DNA from: Dolomedes plantarius | Taxonomy: Eukaryota > Arthropoda > Arachnida > Araneae > Dolomedidae | DNA: 64,000 nucleotides | Direction: 5' to 3' | Assembly (NCBI GenBank): GCA_907164885.2 | Contig: OU015493.1 | Span: 56,235,802 to 56,299,801 of the forward strand | Shown: positions 21,093 through 31,824 of the stretch, one piece after another | Layout: every line of letters starts with the position of its first letter | Numbering within the stretch: position 1 is the stretch's first letter | Made by a program: the position numbers and the translations under genes | Notes under the pieces: generated by a model | What the model saw: the letters and a program-made list of their open reading frames with translations, nothing else | The model's database searches: none | Told to the model about the DNA's origin: nothing

Positions 21093-23582
21093 CATACGAG
21101 CCCGCTTAATGGAATAGCCAATTTGCCACGAAATATTATTCTAATAAGCGGGATATTCCATTATCCGGGATCACATTGACACGCCCACAATGTTTAAAGT
21201 TACAGGTAAACCTAGAAAGCATTAAAAATTACCTAAACCATAGGCATATTTAAACTATTATAATTAACAAACAATTATTAATTAAAAGTAAGAAACAATT
21301 TAAACACATTAAAATTTAGAAAATTGATGAAAAATGAGCTAATTTTATTGTAGAATATACAAATTTCCCTTAATTTTTTGGAAATAATTACAATGTTACT
21401 TACTTATTTGTTGCTAAAGAAGTCTGATATTTTAGATTGTTTACTGTTGTGTGAATGCAGCAAATCTGTTATTTGATTTTCTAGTTTATAACATAAATAA
21501 AAGTCTGCATTTGGCTTCGTTTCCAAGAAACGTCTTATAATATCACAAGCGTTATTAACTTCAACATGTGACGGAACCATTTTAATGGTACATTCTTCAT
21601 CAAATTCATCTTCATCGACTTCGCTTTGATCAAATTGAGTTTCTGAAGTTTCACCACATTCTACCAAGTCATTGTCGAAGTTTACAAAATTGGAAAAATT
21701 TTCCTCTGCCATTCCTTCTGGTGGTAAATCATTTGCGTTTGTAATTGATTCATCATTTAATTCATCATTTGTTACGTGTGTTGAAAATTTACATTTTACG
21801 AAACAACTTTTTATTGCGTCAGAGGAAATATTATTCCAGGATTTGTTCATCATATGAACAGCTGTAAGAATTGAAATGTTTCTAATAATTTTACTAGTTG
21901 AGCTATTGATAGAAAATCCACTAGTATCATCTATGCAAGCTATGATCTTTTTAACGATTTCTTTTCTATAATTCCTCTTAAAAAGTGATATAATTCCCTG
22001 GTCCATTGGCTGTAAAATAGCTGTAGTATTCGGAGGCAAAAAATTTAGTGCTACATTTTCTAGTCTTACGTCGACTTTGTGGGCTTGACAATTATCGATA
22101 AAAAGGATAGCTTTTCTTTTCATCTTATTCATCTCTTTGTCAAATGACACTAACCAGTTTTGAAAGAAATTAGCAGTCATCCAAGCTTTTGAATTCGCTT
22201 CGTATTTAACTGGAAGGGATTTTACACCTCTAAAACATTGTGGGCTTTTGGATTTCCCGATTACAAAAAGAGGCATTTTATGACTGCCGTCAGCATTACT
22301 ACAGCATAAAACTGTCAGTCTGTCTTTCGGGATTTTTCCTCCAACAACTTTTTCGCCTTTTAAGCACAAAGTCCCATCAGGCATTGCTCTGTAATAAAGT
22401 GCTGTTTCGTCACAGTTATAGATACATGAAGAACTGTAGTCTTGTAATAAAGCAGGTAATACTACATTTTTCCAAGAACTGGCAGCGGCTTCATCAGCAT
22501 CATTTGCTTCACCGTGAATTTTTTTGAAAGAAATTTGGTTTCTTGCTTTCCATCTGCACAAACAACCATTTGTAGCTTTAAAATCAGTTATATTTGACTG
22601 TTGTGCTAAATCTTCAGCTTTCTGATTCAATAAAAATCCACTAATAGGAACATTACAAGCTCGTTTTTCAGCAAACCACTGAAGAAGAGCATCTTCAACT
22701 TCAGATTCTTTTCCTGAACGTTTTCCTTTTTGATTAAGATTTTTATTGCATTTCCAGTCGTTCAAGACTTTTTCTTTATTTTTTAACAATTTCGAAACTT
22801 GAGCTTGGGATATCTCAAACTTTTTTGAGAGTTCTAATTGCGTACACTTATTTAGTTTTGCAAACATTATGACTTTTACTTTTTCTTTTAAAGTAAGATC
22901 TTTTCGTCTCAAAGACATTGTAAAGCACAAGAAAGATTACTGATTTCACGAAAGCGAACTGTCGAAGTAATCGCCGTAGAAAATGTACAGTTAAATGTTC
23001 AAGGCTAGAGACCCCCCAAGTTAAATGTTGCGCTTCTCCGAAGAGATTCGTTACAGTTGGTAATCCACGTCCCCTTCAAGATAAGGACCTGTTGAAGTTT
23101 CACATTTCCTTCACACACACACCCACTCATTTTCTAGCTCTCATTTGGGGGTGAAGCTTATTGTTCATTCTCTGAATACGGAAACGTAGGCCAGCGGTCG
23201 AGCAATACTCGGAGGGAGGGGGGGGGGGCTAGCAAAAACAGCAACAACAATGAATTGCCCTTCAAAATCGAAGAAATCCCCATTTCCTGCGATTGGACAC
23301 TTTCTGCGAAGTGACAAAATTGCTTTGAAAGACATTCAGTTACTGCACATTCATTATTGCACTTTACAGAAAAAAATTCTGAAAAGAAGTGAGCGAAATA
23401 GAAAAAGATCATATCGTCACGGCTAAAAATTATTCCTTTAAGCGGGATAACTTCAAAACAATATATTCCATTAACCGGGAAATTTAACACAGAAACATAT
23501 TACTACGGTTTGGGACATTGAAAATTTATTACATTAAACGGGATATTCTTTTAACCGATATTCCATTAAGCGGGTTTAACTG
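21093..23582 (-). mobile_element. pogo/Tigger-like DNA transposon, apparently complete
   Basis: It is 2,490 bp with inverted ends (CATACGAGCCCGCTTAATGG and CAGTTAAACCCGCTTAATGG), flanked by TA. Subterminal copies of the AAGCGGGATATTCCATTA motif occur near both ends. It encodes a single uninterrupted transposase on the minus strand, so it is or recently was autonomous. Confidence 0.92.
21404..22930 (-). CDS. pogo/Tigger-type transposase, 508 aa, intact
   Basis: Cuts and pastes its element by binding the terminal repeats and joining DNA at TA sites in the nucleus. Domains in order: a CENP-B/Psq-type helix-turn-helix (about residues 5-58, with ELSKKFEISQAQVSKLL), a second CENP-B/Tc5-type DNA-binding domain (about 70-140), and a DDE_1 catalytic domain with D174 (YNCDETAL), D279 (LFIDNCQAH) and D310 (QPMDQG), giving 30 residues between the last two. 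An acidic low-complexity region (about 395-450) follows. The C-terminus holds QSKISDFF (498-505), a textbook PCNA-interacting (PIP) box. The start is probably the second Met (MSLRRKDLT, residue 5, base 22918). No stops or frameshifts. A domesticated host gene is less likely because intact inverted repeats and TA flanks surround it. Confidence 0.93.
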   Translation of the reverse strand: MCFTMSLRRKDLTLKEKVKVIMFAKLNKCTQLELSKKFEISQAQVSKLLKNKEKVLNDWKCNKNLNQKGKRSGKESEVEDALLQWFAEKRACNVPISGFLLNQKAEDLAQQSNITDFKATNGCLCRWKARNQISFKKIHGEANDADEAAASSWKNVVLPALLQDYSSSCIYNCDETALYYRAMPDGTLCLKGEKVVGGKIPKDRLTVLCCSNADGSHKMPLFVIGKSKSPQCFRGVKSLPVKYEANSKAWMTANFFQNWLVSFDKEMNKMKRKAILFIDNCQAHKVDVRLENVALNFLPPNTTAILQPMDQGIISLFKRNYRKEIVKKIIACIDDTSGFSINSSTSKIIRNISILTAVHMMNKSWNNISSDAIKSCFVKCKFSTHVTNDELNDESITNANDLPPEGMAEENFSNFVNFDNDLVECGETSETQFDQSEVDEDEFDEECTIKMVPSHVEVNNACDIIRRFLETKPNADFYLCYKLENQITDLLHSHNSKQSKISDFFSNK

Positions 23583-23699
23583 TATACGTATTAAAGCGCG
23601 TTTGTCAAAGTCCCTCGCCCTGTGCGAGCATCAATCCTTCCCCTCCAATGGAAGCCTGCCGCAGCCATCTTCATCTCGTCGCTGTTTTGAGGAGGAGTT

Positions 23700-23756
23700 G
23701 TTCAACATGGTAGGCACGCCATGTTGAACAGCTGGCGTGCTTGCTGTTCAACATGG
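23700..23756. repeat. compound palindrome (GTTCAACATGG)
   Basis: GTTCAACATGG at 23700, its inverse at 23719-23729, and the direct form again at 23746-23756. GGCACGCC and GGCGTGC lie between. The stretch can fold into alternative hairpins. Confidence 0.85.
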
Positions 23757-25427
23757 AAAGCAAAGTGCCCAACAGAAGAAACATACTTCGATCATAACAT
23801 CTTACAGTCGGAGGCGACCCCCCGCTAGGTACTCTGTCAAGAATATGACTTTGACTTGTATTTTCGTGTGTGTGTATACACTAAGAATTACGCTTACAGC
23901 ATGTTTTATAAAACTGTTTACATTGATTGGCAACATATTTCTTAGAAAACATCTTTGTTCGTTCTACTGAGTTGTGGTGGCAAAGATTTCTTGCCTGCCA
24001 TACTGGTGGCATGCAGGAATCAGTATAATACTTCTAAGCATCAGAAATCAATACTGGCTTTTACGTCGTCTCTACGCCTAATCTCACCAAACTATTCAAA
24101 TATGTATCTTTATAAATCCACCTCTAGAAAATAAAAAATAAGGGAACTTAGTAACAAAGAATAAATTTTCGATATTTGTTTGATAATGAATTTTAGAAGA
24201 TATTTACGTCAAGTGTAAAAAGCAATGGAATTGACATTGTTTATGCAAAGAATTTTATTGATAATGTCTCGACACTGGTGATGGGTCATTGCGCTTTGGC
24301 CTTTACCGCGCCAACAACTAGTCGGTAGAATTTAAAGAGATTTTGGCCGCAACAGTTAGAAATGTTTTTTGTCTTTAATGGAGTCGATCCATCCCGCAGT
24401 GTGGCTCACTGCCAAAGTATGGCACCAAAAGAAAGATTTCAGGTTTTAGTCTTGGGGTATGCAAAAATTTCACCGTGTGAAAATAATTGTATCGGGACGT
24501 ATACTTTAGTGTCTACGTCACAGTAGATAACAAGTTACGTCACACTAATCCGAAAGTTTTGCGGGCCCCGAGACAAAAGATGCAGGTTCTGAAAAATACA
24601 AAACGAATTTTTTTTAAATGTTTTTATGGTAAAGACTACATTACAGATAATGTTTGATAATAAAAAGACGCAGAAAATGAACAAAAAATATTTAATTGGA
24701 ACAAAATAAATGAACAAAGAACATGCGAGACCACTTGGTCTATTTTAAATGAAAACTTATAAATTACCTAATGCATCATTTAGCATCTGTTCCTTGTTAG
24801 GTCTTGGCGAAGAATAGTATCATCAAACTCACAGTCTAACAAATGCAGAGTGCATAGTCAAAGGTAGATGGCAATCCTGAAGTCCCTCAGAAATAAACTC
24901 AACCTGATTTATACCAAAGGATCAAATCGGACTGATAGACGTTCATACGTAGGAAAAAATTTCAATTTTACCCTAAATATTAATATTTGTATTGGATTTT
25001 TCTATAATTTCGAATACACGACGGAATTTCAAGATTTGACATGTCTCTCAATTCGTCAAATATGACACATTATATTGTTTTGTTACGGACGGATAATTTT
25101 CAAACAAAGCTAATATTCTTTAGAAGTTAGATATCTACGTTTGATAATTTATGAGATGGCTACTAAGGTGGTCATCACCAATCATCGTGCGCAAAACAAG
25201 TATCTGCGCCGGTGGCAATCTATGCGTAAGCCACTAGGTCAGAAATTAAATTACAAATTGCTGAGGTTTGAGGAATATTACTGAGCAAATTGAGCGCAAA
25301 TGCAGTATTGGTAAAAAAGGAATGTTTAATAGAATCAATGGTATGATTTCTTTTCTTTTTCCCGTTTCTATAACTCATCATCAACCACATCTCTTTTTGA
25401 AAGGCCAGAAAACGTACAAGATTGCAT
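23757..25427. other. no supported gene
   Basis: AT-rich sequence with only short random frames. TTTATT at 25428-25433 (AATAAA on the minus strand) is a possible poly(A) signal for the minus-strand gene that ends at 25815. Confidence 0.4.
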
Positions 25428-25814
25428 TTATTTTACTTTATAACCGAATCCATGAGTTTTTCCTCGTTTATATTTCATATTTGATTAAAATATCTCTCAA
25501 TATATTCGTCAGGAATGAAAAAAAATTTCTCAGAATTGTAGCAACGGTTTCAAGTTGCCTTTAATATTTCAACGTTTGTAAAATAAGTTTTACAATTTAT
25601 ATGAATGTGCGTAGTGTTTTGACTTGGGGGAAAAAATTGTTGGTGTCTATTGAGACAATCCAGAAACGCGTAAATTTCTAGTCTCTAGAGACTGTTGAAA
25701 CAGAACACCAGCTATTAAGAATAAGTTGGGAAACTAAACATCGTTCACTTATCTTCGCTTAGTCCAATAAATTCTAAATAGTTCAATGCGTTTTCGGAAC
25801 AGGCGAAAGCTCTT

Positions 25815-26295
25815 TCACGGCGGAAGTCGGAACTTCTCGCCCACTGGTATTGGCTTCCGTTTGGCTGAGGAACTGATCTTTCGGGGGGTCCTCCTGACAG
25901 GCACCCATTCTATCTCAGAGTTCCTCATTGTCCTGACGCCACCGCCTGTCACGATGTACCGCTTTGGCTTGCCGAAGAACCTTTGCTTCTTTCCGGACAC
26001 AATCCGAATCACGTTCGAAGGCGCTGCGTAGTCGGAGCCGCCGGGTCCGTCGAGGCCATTGTTACCGTCCAGGAACACTACATTCGGCCCTCCCTGGGAC
26101 GAATCGTAACTGCCTGGTAGAGCGTACCCAAAAGATGTAGATCCTGTATATTTATCTCCTCCAGGAGATGAATCGTAATTGCCTGGTAGAGGGTACCCAA
26201 ACGACGAAGATCCTGTATATTTACCTCCACCCGAGAATCCTCCAGTATATTTTGGACTGCCGGTAAGGCTCATGAACGTTTTGGAGCGACCGGAT
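25815..26295 (-). CDS. terminal exon of the secreted repeat protein
   Basis: 480 bases of open frame after the acceptor at 26296, ending with KFRLPP and a stop. It contains the KYTG/FGY/PGxYDSS repeats and a Lys/Arg-rich C-terminus. It is much GC-richer than the flanks. Confidence 0.7.
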
Positions 26296-27187
26296 CTGAA
26301 ACAAAAGACAAAGATCAATATCATCTAAATAATAAAACTCATGGCTACGTCCAAACTCCTCTGCATCAAATTCATCTCGTAGAAGCCATTTAAATTATCC
26401 CGCTTGTCAGGCTCGCACAATATGGTGGAGCTAGGCTCATCCTTAATTTGAAAAAGGTGGTACAGATGTGACTGTTTTTTAAATGGATCTTACAAGCCGT
26501 TAAACATACAATGGTGCGGTGCCCATTTTCCTAAGTGAAAAAAGACTCATTCCTAAAGAAGATGGATAGATCATTAGAACTCGTTAGGGAAAGATCATCA
26601 GCGCAAAAAGATACGATGCAAGTCCTCGGGGAGCCAAGCTAACAAAAGGAACCGTAGACAGCGGAAGTGGCCAGGTGTGACGAAAAACCGCAAGGGTTCT
26701 TTTATCACACATGAGGCAATGGAACTTTCGAGATGTTTCGAGAACTTTCCGAAGAAAAATGGATAAATGAACGAAAGACTTTTAGACAAGAGCATTACAG
26801 ACTGGACTTTGATGAGGTATTGACGTACTGAGAGAGCGCTGGAAATCTAGGAGACGTGAGGTCTCGATTGAACTATATTTATGAACCCAGCTCTCCCTAA
26901 TCGATACTACGAGAGTTCTAGTGAACAAACTCATATTATTATTACTGTATATAGCTCATATTAAACAAGATGTAAATAGAGCCATTTATTCATTTCTACA
27001 CTAATACTCCGAGTCACTTATATATCGGGTCACGACGATCCGGTTTACACCGCTTATTTCTGTTTTCAATAATTATACAGTGTTATGTGACAAGGAACCA
27101 ATCCACAGAACAGTGAAAATGATAAAATTGAGTTCTAATAAGGGATTAAATTAACAATCTCATTTGCTGATGATTGGTTATACATAT

Positions 27188-27267
<80 letters not shown>

Positions 27268-29999
27268 GAGAGGGTGGGAGAAGATCCGAGCCCCCAGATG
27301 TCGCTCCTGGGCATATCTTCATGGACAAGTTGCCCGCATTGGGAAACAACATATATATATATATATATATATATGATACGTTGTTTACATGTCATACACT
27401 GAAGAGCCCAGAAAACTGGTAAACCTGCCTAATATCGTGAAGGGTCCCCACGAGCACGTACAAGTGCCGGAACACGACGTGGCATGGATCGACTAACATC
27501 TGATGGTATCCTGGAGGCAATTCACACCATGAATCCTGCAGGGCAGTCTACAAATCCATAGGGGGTGGAGATCTCTTCTGAACAGTACATTGCAAGGCAT
27601 ACCATATATGCTCAATAATGTTAATGTCTGGGGATTTAGGTGGACAATGGAAGTGTTTAAAGTCAGAAGAGTGATCCTGGAGTCATTTGGTAGCAATTCT
27701 CGACGTGTGTGTTTGGGGGGGGGGGGGGAGGAGGTTGTGGCATTGTCCTTCTGGAATTGTACATGTACATCGGAATGCAAAATGGACTTGAATGGGTGTA
27801 GATAATTGGACAAGATTCTTATGTACCCGTCGATTTTCAGAGTCCTCACTAGACAAATCAGGGGTCCCATATCACGCCAACTGCCCATACCATCACAGAG
27901 ACTCCACCAGCTTGAACAGTCCCTGGTTGATATGTACGGTCCATTGATTCATGAGGTTGTCTCCATACCTGTACACATCCATCCGCCCGATACAATTGTA
28001 AACGAGACTCGTCAGACCAGGCAACGTGTTTCCAGTCATCAACAGTCCAATGGAGGTGTTGGCGGGGCCAGATGAGGAGTAAAGCTTTGTGCCGTGCAAT
28101 CAACAACGGTACCCGAATGGGCCCGAAGCTCCGAAATCTCATATCAATGACGATCCGTTGAACAGTTCGCACGCTGACACTTGTTGATACCCCATCATTG
28201 AAATCCGCAGCAATTGAGAAAGTGTTTCACGTCTATCTCGTTTAAGGATTCTCGTCAGTCGTCGACGATCCAGTTCTTTCAAGGTCTTTTTCTGGCCGCA
28301 CCGCTATCGGAGATTTTGTTTTATTCCGGATACCTGATATTCACGGTACACTCGTGAAATGGTCGTGCGCGAAAATCCAAATTGCATCGCTACTTTAAAG
28401 ATGCTATGTCTTATCTCTATAACACCTCGTTCAAAGTCCCATAAATCGTGATAACCTGCCATTGTAGCAGCAGGAACCGATCTAACAGCTTCGCCAGGCA
28501 CCTGTTGTCTTATACAGGCGCTGCCGACCACATCGCGTTACGCTGATTGGTTGCATATCTCCGTCATTTGCATACGCACGCTTGTACCAGTTTTTTTAGC
28601 TCTTCAGTGCATATATATATATATGTATATGATACTTTTTTTACAGTAGATATATCAACGAAAAATTGTTGGACATTTTGGAACTAATAGATTTCGAGAT
28701 ACTGGACTTTAAACTTAGAGAAAATCAATAACAATCCAACGATCCTGATAAGGGTATGTTGTGCGTTTATGTTTTTGAGCAATTGTAACTTCCTTCCTTC
28801 TATCCTGAAAATACTGCAAAGGCTGAAATGTATATCATTGTTTTTTTCTTTCCTCTTGCATGAAATTTCTGCTTGGATTTTGCTCATGATTATTTTGATA
28901 AGATAACCAACTAATCGTCAACGTATCGCAATCGCATTTAAGAGCCTAATCAATAAATAAACAGATAGTAGGCAATCAATAAACAAACAGGTATCAGAGA
29001 GCACCAGGGTCGGATTAAGGAACGGGCTTTAGGGGCTGCGTCCCAGGGGCCTCTATGAGTTACAGGAAAAGACGAAATTGATCTCAGGCAAAAGCATAAA
29101 TCTCTAAAGATTTCTAATCTTTACACCCTTGCGGTAAATAATGGATGAACTTTTTCACTCTGTAATGTTGAAATAGCTCAAGGATTTACACGTGCTGACT
29201 GGAGAAAGGAATTTCTCCAAGATGAACAATTTGAAGAATGAATACAGATCGATCATGGCACGAGAGAGATTCAAAAAACTTGCTCTTATAGCAATTGAAA
29301 ATAATATTCCATAGGACTGACACTTTACTGATGTTTTAGAGAAATTAGTTTCCAAGAAATTACGCATAACAAATGTTTACATTTTAATTGTTTTTAACTT
29401 CGTAAGAATAAGCTTAATTTTGGATTTAACTTCTTTTTGGTTTTTTGGGAATACAGAGTGTGGCAAAAGACACTCGACTCTAGCACTTATTCGTTTCTTT
29501 GTTGAACAGAGTAGTAGCAATGTGCGGAGTCAACAGATACCAGTAACAACAACAATAAATGACATAGTCGATGAGAAAATGTAATGTTGTAGTAAGTATA
29601 TACAAAAGGAACATTTGTCAAGCTGTTTAAGCCCAATCCGATATAACTGGGTGGGGAGGGGGGGGGGCCCTCACAGTATCCTAGCCCAGGAGCCTACAAT
29701 GTCTTAACCCGGCCCTGGTGAGCACCACATGGAAAATCCATTCTTAGTGCACCAAAAAGACGGGACCCTTCTCCAGTAAGAACGGAAGAGTGCGAGGCAA
29801 CTTACGGTATGCGGATGACTTCGTTTTGCCCAATGGGGATGGGGATGGGGATGGGCACCGGCAGGATGGTAGGTCGTCTTCCGAGGGCGCGGGCGAAAGC
29901 AACGGCCGTCAGGAACTTCTTCAGTTTGTAGTAGTGGAATATGTCCGCTCGCGCCACCACAAGGAGCAGGGACCACAGCAACAGTCGACTGCCACGCAT
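25815..29999 (-). CDS. putative secreted glycine/tyrosine-repeat protein, two coding exons, family not recognised
   Basis: The model joins exon 29999-29806 (ATG in the context ACTACCATGC, donor GTAAGT) to exon 26295-25815 (acceptor TCTTTTGTTTCAG). Two bases of a Pro codon on one side and one on the other fit exactly, giving 224 residues. Residues 1-18 (MRGSRLLLWSLLLVVARA) form a signal peptide with an ARA cleavage site. Next come a basic amphipathic stretch (FHYYKLKKFL), a PVPIPIPIPIG run (47-57), two 24-residue repeats built as KYTGSxSFGYxLPGxYDSSxGG (about 88-111 and 112-134), and a basic tail. EVIRIPSG near 60 and NVIRIVSG near 159 look related. Both exons are clearly GC-richer than their surroundings. 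The composition suggests an extracellular structural, cuticle-like or gland protein, but I cannot name it. Confidence 0.65.
27193..27264. repeat. (TA)n microsatellite
   Basis: Uninterrupted TA run. A shorter one follows at 27351-27374, with SINE sequence between. Confidence 0.97.
27265..27345 (+). mobile_element. SINE fragment, same family as 9850
   Basis: GAGGGTGGGAGAAGATCCGA and CAGATGTCGCTCCTGGGCATA align with the body of the SINE at 9985-10040. It has no promoter boxes and is flanked by TA repeats on both sides. Confidence 0.6.
27397..28609 (-). mobile_element. Tc1-like transposon, decayed
   Basis: Inverted ends CACTGAAGAGCCCAGAAAACTGG at the left and CCAGTTTTTTTAGCTCTTCAGTG at the right. 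TA precedes the left end and CA (mutated TA) follows the right end. It lies in the intron of the secreted-protein gene, on the same strand. Confidence 0.88.
27429..28462 (-). pseudogene. Tc1-like transposase relic
   Basis: Fragments read in order on the minus strand. MAGYHDLWDFERGVI and FGFSRTTISRVYREY form the N-terminal helix-turn-helix. RTVQRIVIDMRFRS and VDDWKHVAWSDESRLQLYRAD give the first catalytic Asp. VMVWAVG follows, and MPRRVPALVRARGDPSRY forms the C-terminus before a stop at 27429. Frameshifts and a poly-C/G slippage near 27715 break the frame. Family length is about 340 residues, matching the span. Confidence 0.88.
29005..29717 (+). mobile_element. hAT element (ZMYM1-like type), internally deleted
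   Basis: Ends CAGGGTCGGATTAAG and CTTAACCCGGCCCTG, flanked by GAGAGCAC and GTGAGCAC (7 of 8 bases identical), which fits an 8-bp hAT target duplication. The piece at 29162-29314 encodes the hAT dimerisation region. Confidence 0.85.
29162..29314 (+). pseudogene. hAT transposase C-terminal dimerisation-domain relic
   Basis: After an in-frame TAG come LKDLHVLTGERNFSKMNNL, then EYRSIMARERFKKLALIAIE and a stop. This follows the hAT C-terminal pattern (ERSFSKLK..K..LRS.M...RL..LA.LSIE). The transposase core is missing. Confidence 0.75.
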
Positions 30000-30010
30000 G
30001 GTAGTCGGCC
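29806..30010 (-). CDS. exon with start codon and signal peptide of the secreted repeat protein
   Basis: The exon is bounded upstream by a minus-strand acceptor (TTCCTTTCGCCTAG before 30010), leaving 11 bases of 5' untranslated sequence before the ATG at 29999, and downstream by the donor GTAAGT after 29806. The upstream acceptor implies at least one further 5' untranslated exon to the right. Confidence 0.65.
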
Positions 30011-30316
30011 CTAGGCGAAAGGAACAACACGTTGAGAACTTCAAGGGGAAACAGAGTTGCAATACATTGAACTCTCAGTATCTCTTTCAAATCGTTTTTG
30101 TCTCTTACACAAACAAACACACACACATATATATTTGGGGTCTCTATATGAATTCCTGCCTAGAGGCGCGCATCAGCCCCTGGTCAACCCCTCACGTACA
30201 TGTACGACATTTCTCTGAGGGAGATGAATGACCCCCGGCTCGATAAGGAGTCGGGAGAGTGGTGTGTTTCGCATATACCCCTGCCCCCTGCGAGAAGGCA
30301 CCAGGAGGTTGTGTTT

Positions 30317-30388
30317 TTGTGCTCCATGCGAGTAAGGCATGCGAGTAAGGCCATGTGAGTAAGGCCATGCGACTAAGGCATGGGATAT
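30317..30388. repeat. 14-bp tandem repeat (ATGCGAGTAAGGCC)
   Basis: Four adjacent, slightly diverged units. Looser GCGAGTTAGGCTTGC and GCGAGTAGGCTT relatives follow at about 30412 and 30508, so a GCGAGTA-GGC motif recurs over 200 bp. It may be the remains of an LTR or satellite, but I cannot tell which. Confidence 0.7.
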
Positions 30389-31824
30389 AAGAAGTCTGCA
30401 TTTTATCGGGAAGCGAGTTAGGCTTGCTCGGCATCTATGCTGTCTGTTCTGTTAAGGAAAGTGAGTAGGCTATTCCCTGATATCTCTTGTGTTATTTGTA
30501 CCGGAGTAAGCGAGTAGGCTTTCCGGCATCACATCCCTTCTATCTTTGTTAATTAAAACTGTTATTTGTTTTTAAGGCTGCTATGTACTAAGAAAAAAGG
30601 TCTAAGAAAAAATCCCTTTTCCTCTTCTTGCAGACTCTTGTGGTGGGAGGAGTCCAGTTGACAGTTCGAGAATTCCATCCCCCTTAGGATTGACATTTTG
30701 AGGGATTGTAATGGCTCTCTCTCTATAAGGGGGGGGGTTAAGCACTGCCCCCAAATTTTTTATTTAAAATATATTTTTGTCAACTATTTACAGGTACATA
30801 AATGCTGATAATCAAATAAAATTGGAGTTGTCAGATAGCCTGAACTTTTCTGCAAAGCGATACAGGATTCATTTTATAAATTTCGTCCACCGAAGGAATT
30901 TATGAGCGTTTAAAACACACTATACCAGATTTTCCCCCGAATAATTTAAAATTTAAAATATTAATTGCATTTAAAAAAAACGAAAAATGTACACAAATGT
31001 AAAATTTCTTTCTCTATGACGGAGTACAATTAAAAAAAAAATATTTGAATACAAGTCGGCAATCCGTGGACAAATTTTCTCCATAGGTTAACATTGAGGT
31101 GGGCGAATCCAATGGTGTTAGTACATAGGAGCCTTTAGAGGTGTGCTTATTCCTTGAAGGAAGCGTGAGTGTACTTGAATCCCCGTGACCACCGTACCGC
31201 GTATACAGGAAGGTCTACACACACGCACACACACACACACACATAAACGTGTGTGTGTGTCGTCAAACATTGTTATAAGGTCACCCAAACGGACTTGACT
31301 GAAATATCCTTAAAAGCCGAAATGATCATGCATGCATTTAAAAATTAATAGTTCAAAATCACAATAAATTTAAGTTATAGAAATAAAGCCTTTATGTATT
31401 GCACTTTCACCTTACTTTACAAATGCAAATAAAGCGAAAAGACTGAAATAACAACGTTTGTCTTTGAGCAAACAAGATAATGAGTTATCGGAAGAAATCC
31501 TTAATGCGGTACATCAGAAAATCTTCAATCCTCATCCCATCTCACGCGTATGCGTGGCAAGTATTAAACAAATATGGCGGTATCAGAGAGCAACATATAC
31601 TCCTTTTCCGAATCCACCGTATCGGCTTCGTCAGATGAGAATGCCGAAATGCTGTTTTAACAAACCTAATTAATAAAAGTATAAAAGGCAAAAGATTAAC
31701 GAGAATCAAAAATGTACGAATGGTGAGACGCGGCACAGAAAGAAACACAGTGACTGTGCCTTGTCAGTCTTTTCGGTGCGCGTATTTAGCGAAGAAATGA
31801 ATGTTTCCCCATGCAGCTAGTATA

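Noticed and set aside
27164..27422. Ile-Tyr-rich frames
   Set aside because: Pure translation of a TA microsatellite. The same applies to frames at 33034, 16653 and 61820-62233.
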